DNA of 6,490 bases from Candidatus Woesearchaeota archaeon (GTDB taxonomy: Archaea; Nanobdellota; Nanobdellia; Woesearchaeales; UBA10200): positions 1-6,490 of the forward strand of contig JAGVZX010000079.1 in the NCBI GenBank assembly GCA_018302185.1, written 5' to 3'. The notes under the pieces were generated by a model that made no database searches, was not told where the DNA came from, and saw only the letters and a list, made by a program, of their open reading frames with translations. Both the position numbers and the translations under genes were made by a program. Each line of letters opens with the position of its first letter. The first letter of the stretch is position 1. This document shows, in pieces, positions 1 to 5,024 of the stretch.

Positions 1-1241
1 AAAAGTGCATTGGAAATCAAAGAGCAAACCCATTGGCGCAGCCGTTAAACGGATTCAGGTGCATTGACGGCGACTGGGCGGAATCTGAGCCAAAATCCAT
101 GCCAGATGGCACTGTAACAGGCTACTGCCCGGAAAAAACGCAATGCCTTGTCAACGTCTTTGGAAGTGAATCAAGCCAGTGCATTGAAAGCGGGAACTAC
201 ACTGCCTCTGATGACAACTATTGCGAAAACGGCAATTGGTCATCGAGAACCAAGCTATTGGCGCTGAAATTATTGAACTTGAAAAGCGGCGATTTTACGC
301 TTTTCTGCGATGACAGGAAAAATTCCCTGAACAACCTGCAGTACCTTACAGAATCTGGAGAAATTGTGTCGAATGTCCTTATGAACCTGCAAACAAACAA
401 TTTCTGCATATTGAAAAGCGGAAACAAAGTTATTGCAGCAACTTCAATCAGCAAGAACATTGAGGATATTCCAAGGAACAGCCTGAACATACTCGGCATT
501 ACGAGCTGCAGCAGCGCATTAGTAAACGACGGGCAGTACCATTCCTGCGATTCGACAAACAAGGTGTGGTACAATAAAAGGCTGAAGAGCTTCATTTACA
601 GCGAAGTGCCTATAACAATCCCATCAGACCAGAATATTCTCGGGTCATTTGAGGGGCATATCGGAACGCCATTCAAAAACATCATAAATGCAATCAAAAG
701 GCTGATAACAAACCCGCCATTTGATGAGTCCTATGTTAAAGGCATAAAGAAATTTGACAAGCTGTACATAAACCAGCAGGGAAGCACTTCAATCAGGGGC
801 AGCATAGAAGGCAAGACCTTCAAAAATGCAGTCATCCAGTACACTGGATTCAGTTCCGATATATGCAGGTTTGTCGGGCAGTTCAACCAGGCAAAAAAAG
901 ACGTTTCTTCAGGATTATCGTGCAGGAATGAGGGCAACACTTACTATGTCCTGGCGCAGGGAAGCCAGCTGTCAAATATAGACCCGGAATCGGTATGGCC
1001 TGACTTGACTTCGAAGCTGAGGTCTAGTGGAAGCACATCAGTTTCAACTGGAAGTTGCTTTGATAATATAAAAAACCAAGATGAGACGGGTGTTGATTGC
1101 GGCGGCGCTTGCAAATCTTGCATTTCAAATCAAAACATATGCCAAAATGCACAAAATGGAGATTTATGTGGAGGCTTGGATATAGCATACACTTCTGGAT
1201 ACAAAAATGCTTGCTGCAAAGAGTTTAAATTATGCTGTTGA
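1..1241 (+). CDS. Cys-rich secreted/surface protein, 3' part only
   Basis: No enzyme family is recognised. The frame is open from base 3 to the window edge without a stop, so this is the C-terminal part (413 codons) of a longer gene. A TTG at 33 could be read as a start, but the open frame and a Cys-containing stretch before it argue against that. Cysteines are frequent in the first 60 residues and at the C-terminus, which suggests a disulfide-bonded protein outside the cytoplasm. The middle (codons at about 240-1000) has fewer cysteines and looks like a folded globular domain. A Ser/Gly/Thr-rich linker at about 1023-1052 leads to a module with spacing C-x13-C-x3-C-x2-C around a Glu-Thr-Gly-Val-Asp-Cys-Gly-Gly core, then a tail ending in Cys-Cys. 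That core recurs in surface proteins of archaea and bacteria. Arginine is AGG in 9 of 11 codons, as in the genes at 3819 and 5021. It could be a paralogue or a related component of the Cys-rich gene at 5021, but alignment would be needed to show this. Confidence 0.8.
   Translation, partial: KCIGNQRANPLAQPLNGFRCIDGDWAESEPKSMPDGTVTGYCPEKTQCLVNVFGSESSQCIESGNYTASDDNYCENGNWSSRTKLLALKLLNLKSGDFTLFCDDRKNSLNNLQYLTESGEIVSNVLMNLQTNNFCILKSGNKVIAATSISKNIEDIPRNSLNILGITSCSSALVNDGQYHSCDSTNKVWYNKRLKSFIYSEVPITIPSDQNILGSFEGHIGTPFKNIINAIKRLITNPPFDESYVKGIKKFDKLYINQQGSTSIRGSIEGKTFKNAVIQYTGFSSDICRFVGQFNQAKKDVSSGLSCRNEGNTYYVLAQGSQLSNIDPESVWPDLTSKLRSSGSTSVSTGSCFDNIKNQDETGVDCGGACKSCISNQNICQNAQNGDLCGGLDIAYTSGYKNACCKEFKLCC
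1056..1241 (+). other. C-terminal GVDCGG-type cysteine module
   Basis: This segment of the first gene encodes about 60 residues with 12 cysteines. It opens with Cys-Phe-Asp-Asn-Ile-Lys-Asn-Gln-Asp-Glu-Thr-Gly-Val-Asp-Cys-Gly-Gly and continues with Cys-x3-Cys-x2-Cys spacing. Similar short modules recur in surface and secreted proteins of many microbes and are often set off by a low-complexity linker, as here. The acidic residues between the cysteines would suit metal binding, but that is inference. Codon choice leans towards AAT, GAT, TTA and TGT compared with the body of the gene. Confidence 0.6.
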
Positions 1242-1243
1242 AA

Positions 1244-3262
1244 ATGAAATTAATTGTTTTTGTTTTTATTCTAACAATATTAATGACATCATATGTTAAT
1301 GCAATCACAACCAATGAGCTAAGAATTGTTCTGAAAGACGTCTTAATATCATATTTTGAAAGCCCATCAAATTCGAGATTAAATGTAAATGGGCTCAAGG
1401 ATTTGCTCGTTGCATTTTTTGAAACGCCAACTGGACAAGAAGTAAATCTAAACAAAATAGGGAGATACTCTGGCGAATTACTGAAGGATATTTATGACAA
1501 GGTAAAATCAAAAGACTGGACTATCATGGTTTTTATGAACGGCGATAACAATTTAGAAACGTTTGGCATAGCCAATATTAATGATATGGAGCAAGTAGGC
1601 TCATCAAAAGATGTAAATGTAATTGTTCAATTTGACAGATCCCCGGAATTTGACACTTCAAATGGAGACTGGAGCACAACTAAAATATTTTACATAACAA
1701 AAGATAATGATGCAGAGATAATAAACTCAAAAGAATTAACTGATTTTGGGGAAATTGATATGGGAAATCCCAAGTCTTTAGAAGATTTTATTTTTTATAC
1801 TATGGAAAATTATCCTGCTAAGCACTATGCATTAATTTTATGGAACCATGGAGGTGGCTGGGTAAGTTTGTCTAATGATGATACAGACAATCCTGCAGGT
1901 CTAAGTGTGCAAGCTCTTGCAGATGCCTTAAGTGAGGCAACAATCAAAAAGAACAGAAAACTCGACATAATTGGATTTGATATGTGCTTGATGAGTATGT
2001 TGGAAGTATATTCACAAATATCCAAGTTTGCAGACATAGGCATTGGCTCAGAGGAATTAATACCGGGAACAGGTTGGAATTATGCAGGATTGCTTAAATT
2101 CATAACAGATAGCCCAAAAAGTGATGCAAGAACTTTTGCATCGCAAATAACAACATCATATTACGATTATTATGAAAACAAAGATAGCACAATAACCCTA
2201 TCAGCTATAGATTTAAGTAAGATAGGTAACATTCTAAATTCGCTTACCAATTTAGTACCTAAAATAAATTTTAATATTAACCTGACATGGAAGGAAATCG
2301 CTCGCGCAAATAACAAAGCAGACAGGTACAATTCTCCTACTGGACGCCCTAATATAGACCTTTTTGATCTTTTAGAATTAATGATACCGGCGAGTTCAGG
2401 CACAGAAATATATGATGACTTGATTAATGTTCAAGATTCTGTAGCAAGCGCTATAATTGATAATGTTATGGGTATATCTCATAGTTTTGCTTCCGGGTTG
2501 TCTATTTATTTTCCAAGATCTTCTGAAGATTATGATTTATCTTATAATACAGAAAACGCAAAGTTTGTAAACGAGACGGGTTGGGATGACATGATACAAA
2601 GATTCTATTTTGTTAGGAAAGGATCAGACAAAGAGCCACCGAAAATAACAATTGATAACTACAACATACAACCAGAAGGAATTGATTTTACAGTTAATTT
2701 AACGGGAGATGATATTTTAACCCTTTTCTTTGTTTTTAGCCAATATACAAATACCATCTCAATAAACTGGCTAGACACACCGCTTGATATTGATTTTGCA
2801 CAATTTGAGGAAGGTCAGTTGAATTTCTTCTGGGATTACACAATTCCAGCTCTTTATAATGGTGAGAATATTTCATTTGCTTCATTGCAGCCCATAAACA
2901 TAAATAGCAACAAATTTATTGCTGAAGGATTATATACAATCTCATCCACAAACGAAACATTTAGTGCCACATTATTTTTTCAAGATGGTGAATTAGTTAA
3001 TGTTTATATTGATATACCTTATGGGGAAGAATTAATTTCCTCACCAATAGAAATATTAAAAGATGATATTTTTACACCGTATCTTAAGGCATTTGATTTA
3101 CAAGCCAACGAGTTTTTTACTTATGAAGATAGCCCTATCAGAATTAGTGATGGTTTAAATATACAGTATGTACAGCTAGCAAATTTAGGTAACGAGTCTT
3201 TTTTAAGTTTTAGAGCAGAAGATTTAAGTGGAAATTCCGAAATTTACGGGATTGTGCCTTAA
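1244..3262 (+). CDS. Secreted clostripain-like (family C11) cysteine protease
   Basis: This is a predicted exported cysteine endopeptidase of the clostripain family, whose studied members cut after Arg or Lys. I chose the ATG at 1244, three bases past the upstream stop, because it gives a clean signal peptide (Met-Lys, hydrophobic core, Val-Asn-Ala). An in-frame ATG at 1232 adds four residues and overlaps the upstream gene. Numbering below is from 1232. Residues 34-75 hold two tandem 21-residue repeats. The protease domain spans about 95-472: it starts at Asp-Trp-Thr-Ile-Met-Val, has the catalytic His206 in Trp-Asn-His-Gly-Gly-Gly-Trp and Cys252 in Gly-Phe-Asp-Met-Cys, then a Ser-Glu-Glu...Pro-Gly-x-Gly-Trp motif at 273-282 and a Gly-Leu-Ser-Ile-Tyr-Phe-Pro strand near 422. 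Asp250, two residues before the Cys, matches a position linked to basic P1 preference in the family. Residues about 475-676 form a beta-rich extension ending in an Ig-like Asp-x-Ser-Gly-Asn strand. No C-terminal membrane segment is seen. Arginine is AGA in 10 of 14 codons and the gene is AT-rich, unlike the genes on either side. Confidence 0.92.
   Translation: MKLIVFVFILTILMTSYVNAITTNELRIVLKDVLISYFESPSNSRLNVNGLKDLLVAFFETPTGQEVNLNKIGRYSGELLKDIYDKVKSKDWTIMVFMNGDNNLETFGIANINDMEQVGSSKDVNVIVQFDRSPEFDTSNGDWSTTKIFYITKDNDAEIINSKELTDFGEIDMGNPKSLEDFIFYTMENYPAKHYALILWNHGGGWVSLSNDDTDNPAGLSVQALADALSEATIKKNRKLDIIGFDMCLMSMLEVYSQISKFADIGIGSEELIPGTGWNYAGLLKFITDSPKSDARTFASQITTSYYDYYENKDSTITLSAIDLSKIGNILNSLTNLVPKINFNINLTWKEIARANNKADRYNSPTGRPNIDLFDLLELMIPASSGTEIYDDLINVQDSVASAIIDNVMGISHSFASGLSIYFPRSSEDYDLSYNTENAKFVNETGWDDMIQRFYFVRKGSDKEPPKITIDNYNIQPEGIDFTVNLTGDDILTLFFVFSQYTNTISINWLDTPLDIDFAQFEEGQLNFFWDYTIPALYNGENISFASLQPININSNKFIAEGLYTISSTNETFSATLFFQDGELVNVYIDIPYGEELISSPIEILKDDIFTPYLKAFDLQANEFFTYEDSPIRISDGLNIQYVQLANLGNESFLSFRAEDLSGNSEIYGIVP
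1331..1456 (+). repeat. Two tandem 21-residue coding repeats
   Basis: Two adjacent 63-base units (1331-1393 and 1394-1456) encode similar 21-residue segments at residues 34-54 and 55-75 of the protease precursor, counted from the ATG at 1232. Both begin Leu-Lys-Asp, continue with a hydrophobic stretch into an aromatic-Phe-Glu-(Ser/Thr)-Pro-(Ser/Thr) core, and end with an Asn-x-Asn pattern. By eye 9 of 21 positions are identical and most others are conservative. The DNA copies have diverged, so this is a protein-level duplication. The units lie between the signal peptide and the protease domain, where a propeptide or small binding module would sit. Confidence 0.7.
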
Positions 3263-3263
3263 A

Positions 3264-3779
3264 ATGAAAAACAAACTATTAATCATAATTTTTGTGTTTT
3301 TGCTACAAACAACACTAGTCAGCTCTGCTACTGACAAAATAATCAAAGTGTCCTTTACCCTCAATAATCGAAATCATATAGGACTGGAAAAGTTTGAAAT
3401 TGCAGAAGGGACATTTAAAAATCCAGTTACCAGCCCTTCTTTATACACCCTGCAAATAAAAGACACAAAAAATGAAATTATAGAAAAAACAAATTTCGCG
3501 CCTGCTTTCTTCATCTTATCCAAGGAACAATTAATAAAAATAAATCAAACAACAATTACGAAGGATTTCCTTTACAAAGGTAGCAATTGGAGATTCTTGG
3601 AAATATATAAAGAAGACAAGTTATTATACCAGGCCGATGTCGAAGAACAATTTTGCACAGAAACCGGATTATGCAAAAAATGGATAAAAATAATGTTTTA
3701 TATTACGCCGATAATTGTAATCTTATTATTGTTGGCGTACCTGTTTATCAGAAAAAAGAGGATGGTAAGTTTTAAATAG
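3264..3779 (+). CDS. Small type I membrane protein, unknown function
   Basis: I do not recognise the family. The 171-residue product has an N-terminal signal peptide (Lys-rich start, hydrophobic run, Val-Ser-Ser-Ala near residue 22), an ectodomain of about 115 residues, one membrane segment at about 141-162 and a basic tail (Arg-Lys-Lys-Arg). The predicted topology is outside ectodomain, inside tail. Its only two cysteines, C131 and C137, lie just before the membrane and could form a small disulfide loop. A GTG at 3228 would lengthen the protein by 12 residues, but the ATG at 3264 directly after the upstream stop (TAAAATG) gives the better signal peptide. The one-base gap to the protease gene and the shared low G+C suggest the two are co-transcribed and travelled together. 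It could anchor, regulate or be cleaved by the protease. This is inference from position only. Confidence 0.8.
   Translation: MKNKLLIIIFVFLLQTTLVSSATDKIIKVSFTLNNRNHIGLEKFEIAEGTFKNPVTSPSLYTLQIKDTKNEIIEKTNFAPAFFILSKEQLIKINQTTITKDFLYKGSNWRFLEIYKEDKLLYQADVEEQFCTETGLCKKWIKIMFYITPIIVILLLLAYLFIRKKRMVSFK
3771..3778 (+). promoter_or_regulatory. Candidate archaeal TATA box
   Basis: TTTAAATA overlaps the last codons of the upstream gene and lies about 41 bases before the ATG at 3819. If this is a TATA box, transcription would start near 3800, leaving an untranslated leader of roughly 19 bases that contains the ribosome binding site. The short gap (3780-3818) and the change of codon style at this point fit a separate transcription unit for the genes at 3819 and 5021. 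The upstream BRE element is not convincing, and in AT-rich DNA such a match can arise by chance. Confidence 0.35.
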
Positions 3780-3810
3780 GCATTTGAAAATATAGGTTAT
3801 AGTAAAAAAA

Positions 3811-3815
3811 GAGGT
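3811..3815 (+). promoter_or_regulatory. Shine-Dalgarno site GAGGT
   Basis: GAGGT lies three bases before the ATG at 3819 and matches the anti-SD end of 16S rRNA. It is the clearest ribosome binding site in the window and fixes the start of this gene. The genes at 1244 and 3264 have no comparable site and instead start right after the preceding stop codon. Confidence 0.65.
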
Positions 3816-3818
3816 AAA

Positions 3819-5024
3819 ATGAGGCTCAAAACAAAATCACAGGTAACAATGCTGATGATAGTCGGATTGGCTATTTTCATCATAGTGAGCCTGGTTTTGT
3901 ACCTTTCCAAATCAGCAATCAGGAAGCAGAGCCAGCAGAGCATTAAAAAAATACAGGAAACTGCAATTGACACACAGCATATCAAGGAATTTGTCACAAA
4001 ATGCGTTGACAAGCTTGCAAAAGACGCGATAATCCTGCTTGGCAGGCAGGGCGGCCATTTGTATGCAAGCCAAGGAGGCACTCTTGTCGATTACAGTGAC
4101 ACCGACGAAGGGCTGTTTTTTGTGAAATACAACAACATTAATGTTGCATACAACATACTTCCGCCCAAGTTTGCGCCACCCCCTTACTCTTCGGAAATTC
4201 CGGATTACCCATGGCAGGCATTTCCCTATAAAACAGCAGCATCAAGCGAAGAAATTTCAGACGGGTTCTTTGGCGTAAGCAACATGCCGCCTTTGAATTC
4301 TTCCGAAGGCCCGAATTCACTGCAGAGCCAGATAGAAAAATTTATTGACAGAAATATGGCAGGCTGCGCAAATTTCAACACATTTGAAAAACAAGGATTT
4401 GAAATAGCCATGAATTCGACAAGAACATCCGCCGTTATAGGAAGCGACGACATAAGCATAAAATCAGCAATCCCAATCACCATAACAAACCCGACAACGA
4501 AAGAAACTGCCAGGCTGGGCGATTTCTCATCCAATCTAAAAATAAGGCTGAGGGACATCTATTTTTTCACAAAAGATTTAACGGATAAAGACATTAAAAA
4601 CATAAAATTCAATATCAGCGACATTAAAAATGAAAGAGATTCCATAAGCATCAAATTAATCAAGGACATTTTTTCCAACGATGACCTGGTGATAATAACT
4701 GATGAAGGATCATTGATTAATGGAAAGCCATTTGAGTACATGTTCGCGAGGAAAAACAGGGCTCCTGCGCTTAATTACATCAGGCAAGATACATTTTCCT
4801 TTTCAGGCAACTATCAAATAAACCAAGCAGACATAATACGGGAACCGTTAAGGGCATCTGACCCCGATGAAGACAACTATTCATTCAATATCCTTATCGG
4901 CGAATCCGGAAACATTCCGGCACAATTTCCCAGAAAACTGAGCATACCGCAGATTAAATTCAGAGTGGAAGTAAGCGACGGGCAATTGCGCGATTATCAG
5001 ATTATCACTGTAAACAGGATATGA
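3819..5024 (+). CDS. Pilin-like/signal-anchored protein with cadherin-like domain
   Basis: No experimentally defined family is recognised. The N-terminus has a short basic segment (Arg-Leu-Lys-Thr-Lys), then Ser-Gln-Val-Thr and an uninterrupted hydrophobic helix to about residue 30. This resembles the type IV pilin-like or signal-anchor starts common in DPANN archaea. The classic Gly before the prepilin cleavage site is replaced by Ser, so cleavage is uncertain. A polar helix at about 31-75 follows, with Cys62 and a Leu-Leu-Gly-Arg-Gln-Gly-Gly motif. The second cysteine is C183 in Met-Ala-Gly-Cys; the two may pair. Residues 313-401 look like a cadherin/Ig-type domain: Asn-Arg-Ala-Pro opening, Ser-Asp-Pro-Asp-Glu-Asp in the middle, Val-Ser-Asp-Gly near the end. 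The Asp-rich loop would suit calcium binding. The start is set by a strong SD. The stop overlaps the next ATG (ATGA, 5021-5024), so the two are probably translated together. Arginine is AGG in 11 of 18 codons. Confidence 0.85.
   Translation: MRLKTKSQVTMLMIVGLAIFIIVSLVLYLSKSAIRKQSQQSIKKIQETAIDTQHIKEFVTKCVDKLAKDAIILLGRQGGHLYASQGGTLVDYSDTDEGLFFVKYNNINVAYNILPPKFAPPPYSSEIPDYPWQAFPYKTAASSEEISDGFFGVSNMPPLNSSEGPNSLQSQIEKFIDRNMAGCANFNTFEKQGFEIAMNSTRTSAVIGSDDISIKSAIPITITNPTTKETARLGDFSSNLKIRLRDIYFFTKDLTDKDIKNIKFNISDIKNERDSISIKLIKDIFSNDDLVIITDEGSLINGKPFEYMFARKNRAPALNYIRQDTFSFSGNYQINQADIIREPLRASDPDEDNYSFNILIGESGNIPAQFPRKLSIPQIKFRVEVSDGQLRDYQIITVNRI

Larger units (their letters stand above)
1232..3779. other. 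AT-rich gene pair, composition unlike flanks
   Basis: The protease and membrane-protein genes form a block of lower G+C. Hand counts of single 60-base lines give 28% (1741-1800), 32% (2521-2580) and 33% (3541-3600). The neighbours give 43% (241-300), 40% (4081-4140) and 48% (5521-5580). Arginine codons shift from AGG-dominated (9 of 11, 11 of 18 and 8 of 10 in the flanking genes) to AGA-dominated (10 of 14 in the protease). No terminal repeats, transposase, integrase or tRNA were found at the edges, so the mechanism of any transfer is not shown. Confidence 0.6.

Noticed and set aside
33..35. TTG as start of the first gene
   Set aside because: The frame is open upstream to the window edge and already encodes Cys-containing sequence in the same style. 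No SD precedes the TTG, so the gene is treated as 5'-truncated.
1224..1232. TATA-like TTTAAATTA before the protease gene
   Set aside because: A TATA box here would place the transcription start at or after the protease ATG, so it cannot drive a full-length message from that start.
3228..3263. GTG start adding 12 residues to the small membrane protein
   Set aside because: It would overlap the protease gene and put non-hydrophobic residues before a good signal peptide. The ATG at 3264 fits better.
3801..3810. A-run between the genes at 3779 and 3819 as a terminator
   Set aside because: Archaeal terminators show T-runs on the coding strand. This is an A-run next to the SD and is better read as leader sequence.
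1220..3830. Inverted or direct repeats bounding the AT-rich pair
   Set aside because: The only similarity seen is the short aaATGaa start context of the two genes and their hydrophobic signal-peptide codons, which is expected by function. No target-site duplication or terminal repeat was found by eye.
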